From positions 21,917,638 through 21,981,637 of the forward strand of contig OW028584.1 of the NCBI GenBank assembly GCA_932294295.1: DNA of 64,000 nucleotides, written 5' to 3'. Both the position numbers and the translations under genes were made by a program. This document shows, piece after piece, positions 26,801-36,819 of the stretch (the stretch's first letter is position 1; the number at the start of each line of letters is the position of its first letter). The notes below the pieces were generated by a model. It did not search any database. It saw only the letters and a program-made list of their open reading frames with translations, and was not told the origin of the DNA. The DNA comes from Alitta virens. Taxonomy: Eukaryota > Annelida > Polychaeta > Phyllodocida > Nereididae.

Positions 26801-29800
26801 CATAATGATGAGATGATAAGGATTTTAAGATTAAAATAGCCAATTATCTTTCATGAGATATAATGCAATTTAATGTCACAAATTGTTGATATTGTGGCTG
26901 AATTTCCACAATACCTGAAAATGTTGAGTTAAATTAATCTCAGTTTTATGAAAATCAAGGCCATTTTAGCATTAAAAACCTTTATTTCCAAATATATTTC
27001 CAAATATGAGTACTTCTCATGATTTTACCAAATTATATGAATGATGAAAAGCGTAAAATTTGGTCATTGGAGCATTAAGACTTTTTATGTTTTCATGGTA
27101 ACTTGAGCATGTTCCAGAACTTAGTACACCTTTTGAGTTGACTTTGAATGAATAAAAACTCAATGTAGGCTACACCTTAAAAATTGCTGTCCTTATGGGC
27201 CTAAATGTAAGTCATAATAAGTACTGTTGAACCGCAATTAAGACCAACCAATATTAGTGTGAGGGCCTAGCTCAGTGGTAGCGCACTGGGCTTCCAACCA
27301 CTGGGTCCTGCGATCAGTTCCCAGTCGAGCTTAAGTTGGATGGCTGTTTCATCCTTCATCTCATTGCCATGGTCCGTGCCTGTCCTAATTAGCCCACCAG
27401 GTGCAGAAATACAGGACATAAAGCCCTCATACAACCTATATTAAGACTACCTCAAATTATTTAGACAAATTTGCACTGTTCCAAACCTGTGGTTACCGTG
27501 AATCAGGACACAGTCGTTAGTCGGTAATTCGAATAACTTTAATATGCAGACTTAGTATACTAATAATTAATAAGGAACAATCAGCTGCCTCTCATTGGCC
27601 AGAGACAGTGGCGGACTTAAGTGGAGACACTCATTGACATTAGAGATAAAACTTGCTTTTTCATATGCAAATAAAGGTCAGGTCATTCTGGGTGGCTGAA
27701 CGTTACACAGTCATCGTCATGCACAACTTTCTTCTTATTATGAAAAATGTATCAATGATGATATTATTAAGTGTATAAAATCATATATATATATATATAT
27801 ATATATATAGTATAGTTTGTATGTCTAAAATTAAAATCATCAGCCAATTTCATAGACTTAGAAGCTAATCTCATTGACTTGGAAACTAAACGCCAGATGA
27901 CATCATGTGAGTCTAGGACTCTTATTGGCTGAGGGACTTAACCAATGGGAGTCCTGGATTCACATGACGTCCTTTGAATTTAGTTCCCAAGTCAATTAGT
28001 TTCTAAGTCTATGAAATCGGCTATAGAACCACCTCAATGTTGAAACAATTTCGCAGATTCCCAGAAGTGGTCTCAATTATAGAGTTTGCCTGTGATTGAT
28101 GAGACTTTCATAAAGAGTATTTTAGCCAAAAATAAAAATAAAATTTTATGGGAATGCTCTGGGATCTTCTTTTTAAGCGGGTAGCATTAGATCATCCGTG
28201 ACCATCTGTGGAGAGGGCAAACATTTTTTAGCATCTTTAAAAATTTGGCGGACGTTCTATGAGTAAACTGTTTACATTAGTTAGCATTCTACTTATGTTC
28301 TACGTACATCCGTGGCAATCCGTGGCCATCCATAGGTACGTCCGCGAGCGGTCTGCTACTGCTTCACGTATGCTTGTCGAAAGAATTTATACATGATTCA
28401 CAGAGCCACGAGTGTACACAAATAGCTCATTTTCACGTCCGTGGTCCTATGTAGGTCTTATCTGTGACATTGTGAACAACTCTTTAGACCTTATCTGTGA
28501 AAGAAATTGTATAATGGTGCCTCAGACAGATTGGGTTAAAAGCACATTTAGTTGCAAAGGACGTTGAATAAATTCAAGAATCATGCTCACTCGGGCATCT
28601 GATGCTTCTCATAAAATGTAATACATGAACAATGTGAAATTCTTTTCTCATGCCCAATTTAACAATGACCATGATGATAAGAGGGTAAAATTATTAGACC
28701 ATTCCTTCATGCACAACAAGATAAAGATGTCACTTTTTTCTTTTTTTTTTTTGGACCTACTTTAAAGTGCATATGCTGTGTGTATTTTATTTTTTATCAG
28801 ACCCTCGTCTTGCAGACTAAGCCTTACAATCTGCATTAAGACTGATATTACAAAATACTACAAGCTAAGGGGCCAAAAATGCTAAATATGGAATATGCAT
28901 ATACATAAAATTCTACATTGGCTTGACATCAGTGTGAGGAAGGCCGCTGACTGGCAACATTGAAATGATGTTCACATGATCTGGCAAGCTATCTGGATGG
29001 GTCAAGAGAGTGCCTTGTAGACTGAAACTGAAAAAAAGTGCACAGTGTCCCTCAGTTACCTCTTTTGAATGTCCCTCCGTTACCTCACATTATTTGGAAA
29101 AATGGCTATCATCTTTTTTCAAATCAACCCACTGGCCTGTTATTTTGAATATTTGTAGCTGAGTAGCCATTAGAACATAATCAATTGTAAAAATACTGGT
29201 ATTAATTGTTGCACAGCAATTTTTGCCTTCTTGAAAATCATACTAAAGTCTGATGTTTTTGTGTCCCTCTGTTACTGGTCGGTTTTTGGCAATTTTGCCC
29301 AGGAAGATCGCCCCCCCACCTAAAATTCAAGGCATTTAATTGAAGGTTACCCCTTGACCTGGCCCTCTTGCCTTAAATGATTTTTCACTGTGGGTGTCAA
29401 AGACCATGTCAACTGTGGTCCAGGTTGCAGCAAAAAATGTTGAACACTGCTCTGTAATATATGTCTGTGCCACATGTATTTTTGGGTTTTTTTGATATTT
29501 TGAATCACAACCATGGCTTCTATTGTTGCACAATACACTTGTTCTGCCCGTTGAGTGTGGTAGCTCTTTGATATCATGCCCATCATGCCCATCAGTGACA
29601 GAGCAGAGCTGTCGTTAACCTGCACTTAGGGTGTAGATTTCCCCATGTATTCAGTGATCCAGCTTTTTTTATAAGTGAGGTTTTATGCCCATATTAAATA
29701 TGTCAAGTTTCGGAATGGTAAAGATCTAGGGTAGCAAATTACATGTGTACCAAATAGACATGAGTGTACCTGGTGAAAGTCATTTCATGATAGTACTGCA

Positions 29801-31766
29801 TTCAATTTATATACAAATTTATTCTCTTCGCATAATATACAGAGCAACATACATACAAAATGCTTAACAATTTTCATGATTTCTAAATCATGCTGTTAAG
29901 TGCAGTTCATGGATCTTTATTATATGGTATGAAGTCCACAGAAAATATCAATGCTACTACCACAGTACAAAGTGTGCGAGTCCACTGTTATGGACATTAG
30001 ACAAGATGATAATCTGGACAGCTACTGGTCATCTCACTCATGACCTATTGTTATAAGACTATATTTGCTGACAACTTTTAAAATTTATTTAACTATTTAA
30101 TTCCTATTTATTTATTTGCAGGAGACTTCGCAGTTCTTCTTCGCGCAGGCATGTCCGTCAAGCAAGCGTTGTTCTACAACATCGTTTCATCTGTTCTGTG
30201 TTTCGTTGGAGTGGTCATCGGCGTCGTCATTGGCAACATAAACGAAGCCTCGCTTTGGATCTTCGCCCTGACTGCTGGGATCTTCATCTACATTTCCATG
30301 GTTGATATGGTAATTTGAAAAATTATATTGTATTTTATTGCTTATAATATCTAGCTTTAACATGGAAGTTTACTCACATTTGCAGCACATAGCTTTCAGT
30401 ATATTGAAGAATGGTTCGATGTATGATAATCAATCTACCCATTTAATTTTCTTTCTTCATGTGATTAGTTGTAATAGTCTCCCCATGACTATATTTCTTA
30501 AGGGGCGTTCACACTGTCACGTATAAAACCTACGTATGACCACGGATGAAAAAATATTTTTACTTTTGCTCATCCATGGCCATGTAACATAGTTCTTGCT
30601 AATCCGTAGGAAGCTCCTGTTAGAGTTTAATCATCCGTGACCATAAGTGGAGAGGGAAACATTTTTTTTTACATGTTTAAAACTTTTGCGGACGTTCTAC
30701 GAGTGAATTGTTTATATCAGTTACGTAACTTGCTTTGGAGTCAGTCGGCGAGCATTCTACGTACAATAAACGTACTACTGTGGCCATCCTTGACCATATG
30801 TAGCCATACATAGCCACTGTCCATCCGTATGTACTCGCCATCCACTCGCGTCCACTCGTAGAATGCTCATTAAACACTTGGCGGACGTCCGTAGCCTGCC
30901 TGCCGTCTTCTGTGTGAGCGATCTACGAGTGCCTACAAGTACTTCACGTATGCACGTATGCCTCATGTATGCTTGGCCACGAACGTTCGGCCAGTGTTAC
31001 GGACGTCTGGCAAGTGTTTGACAGACGTCCGCCGAGCGATCTACGATTGCCCCACGTATGCTTGCGGAAAGAATTTATACATAATTAACAGTACGTGGTC
31101 ACTCGTAGGTCTTATACGTGACAGTGTGAACGCCCTTTACTCTTGAAATCTTGATATCTTATGTGCTTGGAAAAAATGTTGCTGAAACTGAAAATGAGGT
31201 ATGGCCAGGTGCACTCATTTCTGTTAGATACTAGAGCTTTAAGCTGTTTAAGCATTTTTTGGTCAGTTCTCAGGTGACACCCACATTGTTTGATATGAAA
31301 TGACGACACAAACTATTTGATTTGCAAGTATTTATTGCAATTGGCTCAATTTTTTAATGTAAAATTGCTGCAATTTTTCTACATCAAGACTGACTATGAA
31401 AGTAGACAAACAAAAATAGGAGAAAGATACTAAATATGTCTAATATCGTTTATGCTCAATGTTAGGACTGGTTTGGGTCTGAGTTGTTGCAAACCATCTG
31501 AAATTTAATCAAGAAATTTGATGCCATTGCCAATCAGTGGTTCTTTAATACTGCTGCATTGATTCTGTTGTGATTATCAAATTAATGACTTCTCATTTAA
31601 TTTTCAGTTGCCGGAAATCACGAATCCGTCCATTCCCGCCAGAGAGTCACGTTGGCTGTATTTTATGGCCCAACTCTTCGGAATAACGACTGGAGTTTGC
31701 ATAATGCTTGTGATAGCTCTGTTCGAGGAAAAGATTCGACTCAATTTTGATGATTCACAATTGTAA
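13349..31766 (+). CDS. LIV-1 subfamily ZIP zinc transporter (SLC39A6/10-like)
   Basis: The product probably imports zinc (and perhaps other divalent metals) across the plasma membrane, as LIV-1 ZIPs do. I joined 11 exons: 13349-13497, 15399-15601, 17065-18230, 19949-20195, 21104-21273, 21869-22030, 22418-22544, 22998-23204, 24630-24710, 30122-30309, 31608-31766. All have GT-AG introns and consistent phases, giving 952 residues. In order the protein has a signal peptide, a conserved N-terminal motif [14 protein letters not shown] (residues 105-118), a His/Asp-rich ectodomain, a CPAIVYQ motif (534-540), TM1-TM2 ending [10 protein letters not shown] (636-645), a His-rich TM3-TM4 loop, [10 protein letters not shown] (802-811) in TM4, HELPHE (831-836) in TM5, and TM6-8. 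HNFSDG and HEXPHE are the metal-site signatures of LIV-1 ZIPs. It is longer than human ZIP6 and ZIP10 (about 755 and 831 residues), mostly because of the ectodomain. An acceptor at 13347 implies at least one unseen 5' exon. The orthologue (ZIP6, ZIP10 or their common ancestor) is not decided. Confidence 0.95.
13580..14132. repeat. Tandem GACGTC-rich units plus a 14-bp-arm hairpin
   Basis: Two diverged units of about 115 bp (around 13588-13690 and 13705-13790) share 'cttcaaaagt', 'gcattt', 'actggcttgctgctgacgt'-type words. A hairpin follows, with arms GTTTTAGGCCCACT and AGTGGGCCTAAAAC near 14081 and 14115. All lie in ZIP intron 1. Confidence 0.6.
14151..14295. mobile_element. CRE-bearing palindromic MITE, family C copy 1
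   Basis: Ends are TTACAGC and GCTGTAA. Each arm runs from a CAGACTTGGAAACTAA-like end through a GACGTCAT site to an inner GGACT/AGTCC word, and the right arm has a perfect CRE octamer TGACGTCA. Homologous copies lie at 20692-20848, 27837-28025 and 61042-61237. It is non-coding, and opposing ORFs across it are shadows of its palindrome. Confidence 0.85.
14841..14882. repeat. Poly-A run of about 42
   Basis: An uninterrupted A tract inside ZIP intron 1. No source element is clear, and its length may be unreliable. Confidence 0.95.
15399..15601 (+). CDS. ZIP exon 2: conserved N-terminal LIV-1 motif
   Basis: Starts in phase 2 and ends in phase 1 (ATC G|GTATGT). It encodes [20 protein letters not shown] and then [10 protein letters not shown], the N-terminal block shared by LIV-1 ZIPs, where a helix and a 'FExLLxxLGLG'-type motif precede the His-rich region. 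Confidence 0.9.
17065..18230 (+). CDS. ZIP exon 3: giant His/Asp-rich ectodomain
   Basis: A single 1166-bp exon encoding residues 118-506. The first half is dominated by short His/Asp/Asn/Gly units such as [17 protein letters not shown]. The second half is acidic and Ser-rich, with a basic patch ([16 protein letters not shown]) near the end. Such regions are thought to bind or sense zinc. The open frame continues 79 bp upstream of the acceptor (TTTTTTCAG, ending 17064) into intron; that part is not exon, because the phase and the conserved LGIG join demand 17065. The repeated codons also open long shadow frames on both strands. Confidence 0.93.
18475..18935 (-). mobile_element. 5'-truncated LINE: reverse-transcriptase C-terminal fragment
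   Basis: Minus-strand translation from about 18917 down to 18777 reads [20 protein letters not shown], then [20 protein letters not shown] and [10 protein letters not shown], the C-terminal block typical of CR1/Jockey/L2-like non-LTR reverse transcriptases. A stop and a frameshift follow, then '[17 protein letters not shown]' in another frame. The element ends at a TTA/TAA repeat near 18475, where a 3' tail would be. It is a dead copy inside ZIP intron 3. Confidence 0.8.
19765..19901. mobile_element. MITE, family B copy 2
   Basis: The left end TTTAGCTTCTC.AATCCGCTGA and right end GGATCCAAGAAGCTAA match the family B copy at 13181-13302. It lies in ZIP intron 3, about 50 bp before exon 4. Confidence 0.7.
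19949..20195 (+). CDS. ZIP exon 4: CPAIVYQ / prion-like ectodomain segment
   Basis: Starts in phase 0 and ends in phase 1. It encodes [12 protein letters not shown] and then [17 protein letters not shown], followed by more cysteines. This membrane-proximal cysteine-bearing domain is conserved in ZIP5/6/10-type proteins and is the region from which the prion gene family is thought to derive. Confidence 0.9.
20692..20848. mobile_element. CRE-bearing palindromic MITE, family C copy 2
   Basis: The left arm contains AGACTTGGAAATTTAACTCC and GGACGTCAT. The right arm contains a perfect TGACGTCA and TTTAGTTTCCAAGTCTAT. A central ATTGG (CCAAT box on the other strand) is present. It lies in ZIP intron 4. 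Confidence 0.85.
21104..21273 (+). CDS. ZIP exon 5: TM1 and TM2
   Basis: Phase 1 in, phase 0 out. TM1 is [22 protein letters not shown]2 ends in [18 protein letters not shown], matching the 'GDAxLHLxPH' block of ZIP transporters. Confidence 0.95.
21406..21728. mobile_element. hAT-type MITE, family D copy 1
   Basis: Terminal repeats are CAGGGTTGG and CCAACCCTG. The flanking 8-mers TTGAATAA and ATGAATGA match at 6 of 8 positions and fit the hAT target pattern nTnnnnAn. The interior is homologous to 46655-47000 in the same orientation ('gggctcaa.tattgtctag.atgagccaa'). It is non-coding and lies in ZIP intron 5. Confidence 0.85.
21869..22030 (+). CDS. ZIP exon 6: TM3
   Basis: Phase 0 in and out. 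A short Gly/His run ([16 protein letters not shown]) precedes [20 protein letters not shown] (TM3). A basic cytosolic stretch (RRQRKRKLK) follows. Confidence 0.95.
22418..22544 (+). CDS. ZIP exon 7: cytosolic TM3-TM4 loop
   Basis: Phase 0 in, phase 1 out. It encodes [20 protein letters not shown] and a further hydrophilic stretch. The encoded ATG at the exon start is internal, not a gene start. Confidence 0.85.
22865..22978 (-). repeat. SINE 3'-region copy (tail family T)
   Basis: Reversed, it reads 'acatggtgtggactccaagc', then a CTCATCATTATGTCTGCCTC word and 'gaccagtagcattgaga', matching 49672-49770 and 61675-61740. It ends about 20 bp before ZIP exon 8. Confidence 0.65.
22998..23204 (+). 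CDS. ZIP exon 8: His-rich loop and TM4 with HNFSDGLAI
   Basis: Phase 1 in and out. [18 protein letters not shown] precedes TM4. [19 protein letters not shown] carries the His, Asn and Asp residues of the ZIP metal pathway. Confidence 0.96.
23330..23440 (-). repeat. SINE 3'-region fragment (tail family T), diverged
   Basis: It contains 'gaggcagatgtaatgataagatgataaggc', a variant of the reversed family word also present at 22918-22940 and 26790-26822. Confidence 0.45.
24050..24244 (+). other. Hidden 64-codon frame; candidate alternative last exon of the ZIP gene
   Basis: An ATG-less open frame ends in a TGA at 24242. Its second half has protein-like composition: [19 protein letters not shown], then [19 protein letters not shown]. 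An acceptor-like GGTATTTCAG ends at 24125, and an exon starting at 24126 would continue the phase-1 end of ZIP exon 8 without a break. An AATAAA lies about 80 bp after the stop, at 24322. Used this way it would make a ZIP truncated after TM4, without HELPHE. Equally it may be a fragment of an unrelated gene or transposon. I recognise no family. Confidence 0.35.
24349..24601. mobile_element. MITE-like inverted-repeat element, family A copy 2
   Basis: Same layout as 4691-4937: arm CAACAAAAATGTTAGTTAAC, an A/C-rich centre with 'aaacaatcaaacaaat', an inverted arm near 24528-24550, then a third arm. It ends about 28 bp before ZIP exon 9, so it may carry or disturb that exon's branch point. Confidence 0.75.
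24630..24710 (+). CDS. ZIP exon 9: TM5 with HELPHE
   Basis: An 81-bp exon, phase 1 in and out. [19 protein letters not shown] precedes HELPHEL. HEXPHE is the LIV-1 variant of the ZIP metal-binding motif (CPALLYQ-containing LIV-1 members have HELPHE). Confidence 0.96.
24803..25573 (+). repeat. Direct duplication, two copies of ~385 bp
   Basis: Copies 24803-25192 and 25195-25573 both start GCATTGCCAAATGTACATAT, share a 'catttttgtgcacacgacactc' block, and end with 'gttgagatcaaatt'. They differ by substitutions and small indels. The second carries a 50-bp or so insert near 25470-25515. No coding content; ZIP intron 9. Confidence 0.85.
26117..26426. repeat. Three abutting tandem arrays: (CTTAT)n, (CTCCT)n, (CATAAG)n
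   Basis: (CTTAT/TTATC) about 6 copies at 26117-26149, then about 46 copies of the pentamer CTCCT at 26160-26391, then four copies of the hexamer CATAAG at 26400-26426. The pentamer array gives stop-free LLSSP and RRGEE repeat frames on the two strands; these are not genes. ZIP intron 9. Confidence 0.95.
26745..26822 (-). repeat. SINE 3'-region fragment (tail family T)
   Basis: Reversed, it reads 'ccttatcatctcatcattatgtctgcttc' then 'agtcatataagctgaaaag', the conserved 3' word of family T. Confidence 0.6.
27261..27440 (+). mobile_element. tRNA-Gly-like SINE, family S1 copy 1
   Basis: The head has a box-A-like TAGCTCAGTGGTAG, a CTTCCAA anticodon-loop-like string (UCC, glycine) and a degenerate box B (GATCAGTTCCC). 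The body 'ggatggctgtttcatccttcatc' and 'cctaattagcccaccaggtgc' is repeated in reverse at 63840-63951. It is a pol III-type retroposon, not a working tRNA gene. ZIP intron 9. Confidence 0.75.
27837..28025. mobile_element. CRE-bearing palindromic MITE, family C copy 3
   Basis: Outer arms read CAGCCAATTTCATAGACTTA and its near-perfect complement near 28000-28025. Inner sites are TGACATCA and TGACGTCC, both one base off the CRE octamer. Central ATTGGCTGAGG and CCAATGGGAG words are present. ZIP intron 9. Confidence 0.85.
28165..28530. mobile_element. Decayed relative of the 30501-31136 element
   Basis: It shares 'atcatccgtgaccat', 'gtggagaggg', 'ggcggacgttctatgag', 'cacgtatgcttg' and 'gaaagaatttataca' with the Harbinger-type MITE at 30501-31136, in the same order. 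The terminal repeats are worn. Confidence 0.6.
30122..30309 (+). CDS. ZIP exon 10: TM6 and TM7
   Basis: Phase 1 in, phase 0 out. [20 protein letters not shown] is the conserved loop after [24 protein letters not shown] (TM6) and [19 protein letters not shown] (TM7) follow. Confidence 0.96.
30501..31136. mobile_element. PIF/Harbinger-type MITE, family E
   Basis: Terminal repeats are AGGGGCGTTCACACTGTCAC (left) and its complement with one G fewer (right). Both ends are flanked by TTA, as expected for a TWA target duplication. The interior is packed with CGTCCGTGG-, GGACGTCCG- and ACGTATGC-like subrepeats on both strands and codes for nothing. ZIP intron 10. Confidence 0.85.
31608..31766 (+). 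CDS. ZIP exon 11: TM8, C-terminus and stop
   Basis: Starts in phase 0 with LPEITNPS, continues through TM8 ([22 protein letters not shown]) in register, and ends NFDDSQL with TAA at 31764. Confidence 0.95.
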   Translation: MPEITNPSIPARESRWLYFMAQLFGITTGVCIMLVIALFEEKIRLNFDDSQL

Positions 31767-34700
31767 ATCATCAACCTCATTGTTATTAAGACTGTTTCGC
31801 AATAATCAGATATTATTAAAATTATTGTAATATTTATTCAGTATGCTTATTTATCTGTTAAATTTGATAGCAAATAATAATAATAGCTAATTGGAGTTAA
31901 CTTATATTTATTGTACATTTAGATATTATATTTTCTGTTTCAATATAATATAACAGCTTTAATTGACAAATATTGCTATATCCTTTTTAAAAATTTGCTA
32001 ATTTGCCTAATTTACTTATAATATGCAGAGAAATATGCTAAAATGCTTACTCCTGTTGATTGCTACACTTTGTTTCTGAAAATGATCATTAATTTTTGTC
32101 CCAGAAGTTTGCAGAATATATGTATTAATGCAATATGGATGATTATATTTGGGAACAACCTTATTGAACTCTGTTATATATGTAGATTATATCTACTAAT
32201 TTTTGTTGATGTATGTTATGCTGAGCGTAATAGATCTATGCATTTCCAATCGCTGCCAAATGTGTGTTACTTATGAAGAATTGTGTATGGTATATATCAC
32301 ACCATATATAGGTTGTGATATTTAATGTAATTATTCGTTTCACTTTGTATTGGTGTTGCTGTTCATATTGTTGAGTTATTGTAAAATAATTCAGGACTTC
32401 TACTTAATGGATATCATATGACGATTGTACAGTACAATGTAGAAGCAGTGTGATCTTCGTAAAAAATGAATTAATTTTTCCCCGCCAAATATTATTGCAT
32501 GTAAAGCTTTGGAAATGTCATTTAAATGTGTAAATAAATGAAATAATTGACATTGGAACAATACAGGCAGTGTGATTTTCCTGAAATATGACTTAATTTT
32601 CCCTGCCAAATATTAATGTAAGGTAGATGTGATGTAAATACATTTGATAATTGACATAGGTGCTAGAAATGTTTTGATAAGAATACAAAACTTACAAGTC
32701 ATGGTATTATTGCATTTTCTCAGGAGTTCGGTTAAATTATTATGAAACTCAAACTTCCTCCCAACATGTGACAAATTTACGGTGAAATATATTGACTCTT
32801 CAGTGTAAAGTAGATGATTTTGCACTGTAAAGATGACCGTTTAATGACAAAACCTTGTTGAAACATACCAGCTGTAATTAATTTCAAGGTCCCAAGCACT
32901 TGACTGTTTGTAATGAAGTTTGATGAGTTTGTTCAAACAGAACTTTATAGGTTATACGATAGCATAACAATGTCGTAAAAATAGAAAATTGACTACACGG
33001 TCAAACCTGTGTCATGTGGTCACCCATGGGAATGGAGTAATAGGGTCGTTTAAGACAGGTGGCTATTTAATAGAGGGGTAAAATTACTGTGCAACAATTA
33101 TGGATTTATGATTAATAGATGACTGTTTTTCACAGTTAGCCATATGGACTGGATTTTCTGTAGTTTGGTTTTAACTTATTGATGATTCAAGTAGGATTTA
33201 ATGTAGCACTTCATGATACTATTAAAAAAAAAACAATACTTAACCACGTTCTTTGCTGTTATCAAGTGTGAGCATTTGCGAGTAGGATATATATCATTGT
33301 TATCTAGGTGTAGTGCTGCTGATCCAGACAAACCGCTAAAAACAGTTTGTTTGAGAGTGTCCAAGTGTCAGTTATAACTGGACTGCGTAATATGCAGGTC
33401 TGTTGTTTTATAAGGGAATCTTCGTCTTAAAATGCCCGTTTGAATTTAATATAAAGTTGACTAATGATCATTCCTACTACATTAGGTAGTGAAAAAATAA
33501 AATGAGACTCCTCGTTAGTTTCTATGATATTAAAATAATGAAATTAAAAGATGTATTTTCAAGGTTGTTATGACCAATTATTTCTTTGACATGTGGTTTG
33601 CTGATATTATCAAACTTGTTGTCAACATGAATTAATGGCTAAAAAAAACTCAATCTTAAGTTATAAAAATCCCATAAGACGCCTATCTCAAGAATGATTT
33701 ATATCTGCCAATTCTTATTGATGAGGGGGCAATACGTACATGGGAAAGTGTGCTGAGGGAGGGGAGGGACATTTTGTTCTGTTGTCCATTAACTCCACCC
33801 ACTTTATGACTGCATTACCCTTAAGACAATAAAATCTCATTTTAATATTCCAGTCAAACATGAAAAAATTTCCCTGGTACAATGACCAGAATTTTGTTAA
33901 ATGTTCTGGTTACAAATGGGTGCAACTGTTTTCTGCTTGGTATCCAAAAATAATAAATATTATTTATTTATAACTAAATTGAAAAATATGATTAGAAAGC
34001 ATTTATAATTGAAAATCTTCTTCTGTTGTTGAAATTTTGTTGTTGAAAATCCTCTTCTGTAGTTCAGTTGGTAGCTATTCGTTGAACTTGCAGATATGAC
34101 AATACCAGATTTTAGGCACAATATGTATATACACACTGCTAACTTAGTAATATGGTTTACAATTTACTTTTTAATGTACACTCACTTGCATTTTGGAATT
34201 AATATGCATTGCGACACATATTTTCTCAGATTATATATATTTTAACATTTTGTTATTTATGGGAGCGGCTTTAATTGTTTTATTGTTTTCATAGTCTGCA
34301 CGTGGAAAAATGAATAACTTAGCTTGCAAAAACTGATGCCAGATTGTCAACTGGATTTGAAGTATTCTTAGCGACATTGAATCTTTCGCAGTAATAGCAA
34401 TGATGAGATAGACCATTATCATGAACTTGCAATGTTTATAATTGATTTTAGGGGGTGGCAATTTTAATATCACCAGAAGTAAATGCATCATAGATGTACA
34501 TATGTATGTGGTATCATCTTCATACATAGGTTTAAATTTGTATTTTGCATGCACTCTGATTGGCTTGTTTTATCTATTATCTAAACACTAATTGCAATGA
34601 CGAAGAAACTGACTAGAGCTATTGCGCTATTTCAGGACATTTTTCATTATAACATTGCTCGAGAAATTCAACAATTCAGTGCTAATTATTGAGGTAGCTG

Positions 34701-35035
34701 AAGGCATAATACCACTGTTTCATTATTATTTTTGTTTGTGTGTGTGTATATATACTCATTGCTTGTTATGTACATATATATTTATTATATTTGCATTTGG
34801 TGATGGGGCTATTCTGCATTGTAATTTTGGTGCTGAAGCAACCAACTTCAGCAATACAAGAAACTTTACTGAAATGCTTGAAGGATATCAAGAGTTATTA
34901 AGGTTCCTGTTTGTACACTGCATTTTATAAATTGTAAACCAGTATTAAAACTGATGTGGTTACTTTTTGTCAATATGTGTGAAGTGCATACATTATTTAT
35001 GTTATTGTTGGTGCATGTTATGTGTCTACTACATT
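31767..35035 (+). other. Non-coding, probably includes the ZIP 3' UTR
   Basis: AT-rich DNA directly after the ZIP stop. AATAAA-like hexamers occur (for example near 32533 and 33495), but none can be named as the poly(A) site. The short ORFs, including a 102-codon one at 34622, look random. Confidence 0.45.
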
Positions 35036-35039
35036 CTAA

Positions 35040-35274
35040 GGGCTGTTCCATTTAAAAAACGGGGGGGGGGGGGGTGGACCTGAAGGTTTTTCAGATATAA
35101 TGGATCTGGGGAAAAATGATATCGGGGGATGGGGGTGGTTGATCAGTATTTTCGTAATATCTTAATGTAGAAAAAAGTCGGGGTGGGGGGTTCTGTCAAA
35201 AACCAGATATCAGGGGTGGGGGTATAATATTTTCAGGTCCACCCCTCTCCTCCTTTTCTTAAATGGAACAGCCC
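35040..35274. mobile_element. PIF/Harbinger-type MITE with G-rich interior, family F copy 1
   Basis: Terminal repeats are GGGCTGTTCCATTTAA and its complement. TAA lies on both sides (35037-35039 and 35275-35277), a TWA-type target duplication. The interior has G-runs and C-runs, including 14 or so G near 35062. Confidence 0.85.
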
Positions 35275-35277
35275 TAA

Positions 35278-36660
35278 GGTTCTTTTTTTTGTTTTGGTAG
35301 AGAAACATGTATTGAAACTTCAGGGCTTTAAAAAGTATGTATGTACTATGCTTCATGCTAAACATTTCAGAAACATATTGATCCATTTGTAAGTTAACAT
35401 AAATTTTTATGGTATGCAGTAATATAATCTGTAAGAAAAAGTCAGGTGTAGAGTTGAGAGGCTTTAATGTAGCAACTAAACAGCTAAAGTAGTGATGAGA
35501 TGAGATGATGATTCAGGATGAAGATGAAGTACTCCTGTGTGCTCCTGAATTGTATAGAAGTTCATAGTATTATATAACAGGGGGGCCATTGGCTGGCCAT
35601 TGCTATAGTAATTGGATCCAAAGGATCAATACATATCAATAGCTAGGGTGAGAGCTTACTCTCCAGATATGAATAAACTTAGAGTAATTGGATATGGAGA
35701 ATGGCTTATTGTCAGTGTTGCATAAGTTTAGAATGTAAGACCATATACATTTATAATAAATGAGATCCATATGTTGAATTAAGATAAAATGGCTTATATA
35801 GCTTTGTGTGGCTCTTATATGAAATATTAGAAATAGATATTTATGACTTATAGCATATTAAAAGTATAAACATAACAGTAGTTTTGAAATTTTCTTTCCT
35901 TTTAAAATCTTTTTCTTTTAGCTTTGGATTTGCAAGAAAATTATTTAGTACTAGCTTTTTAAAGTCTGCTAGAATTATCATATGATTATAATCTTTGTTA
36001 AAACTAGTCAGCTTACAATTACTCCGCTTGTTTTTATCTTCAAAACCATATTTATTTGAAAAATTAGAACCTCAGGCATAACATGACCCCCACCCCCCCC
36101 TATATGGATCTTTTAAAAAAAAGTACAAATTTAATGTTTTTGTAATACCCTGCCAAATGAGAGTGCAATTTTTCACATTATACGCACATAAATATGGCAA
36201 ATTTATGTAAATAGCATGTTGTTCCAAGTGCATTCCAGGGTACATCGTACTGCATGAGACATCAATTGTTACAAATTATGTGACTTGCGGAGTCCTTCAC
36301 TGTTATACAAATATAAGTTGTATTGAATGTCATTGCTATAAGATGAATGCTTTTGCTAGTTACTCGTAATTTTGTAAATGTGATATGAAATGTTTGAACT
36401 TGTTTATGTTTATCAATCACATAGGGTAAGTTCACAAAGTGCCCTTCTTATGTATTGAAAATTGGGCTGGGCCTACTATACTGGTTCGTACATGCATGCA
36501 GCAAGGTTCATCCACCATTATGTCTATGCAATTTATGAGATTTTGAAATCTTGAATTTACAAGTTACTTTAATTGCATTATTAAAATTATTGAAAACATC
36601 TCATGTTTCTTTTTTATTTGCTAAGTAGCTCTTAGTTGGTCCATGACTTTGTGCTGCGTT
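35278..36660. other. Non-coding, no gene seen
   Basis: AT-rich sequence without a coding-like frame, between the converging ZIP and GRINA-like genes. A C-run lies near 36090. Confidence 0.4.
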
Positions 36661-36664
36661 TGAG

Positions 36665-36815
36665 AACTTGCGTACCCGGTGTCCATGCTGGGACAAGTGA
36701 CAGGGTTGACAGACCCTATCCATGGGGTGAATGAGTAACCTGGTGTGGACTCCAAGCCTTATCTCACTGTAGTCCTATTAGTCAGCCTCAGACTAGTAAT
36801 ACTCAGCCATTGAAA
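36665..36815 (+). repeat. SINE 3'-region copy (tail family T)
   Basis: It contains 'gagtaacctggtgtggactccaagccttatctcactgtag' in the order seen at 49660-49720, then 'cagcctcagactagtaatactcagccattgaaactgg'. The tRNA-like head is not preserved. Confidence 0.6.
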
Positions 36816-36819
36816 CTGG

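Noticed and set aside
27261..27335. Functional tRNA-Gly gene
   Set aside because: Box B is degenerate and the body continues into a repeated SINE sequence found again near 63840.
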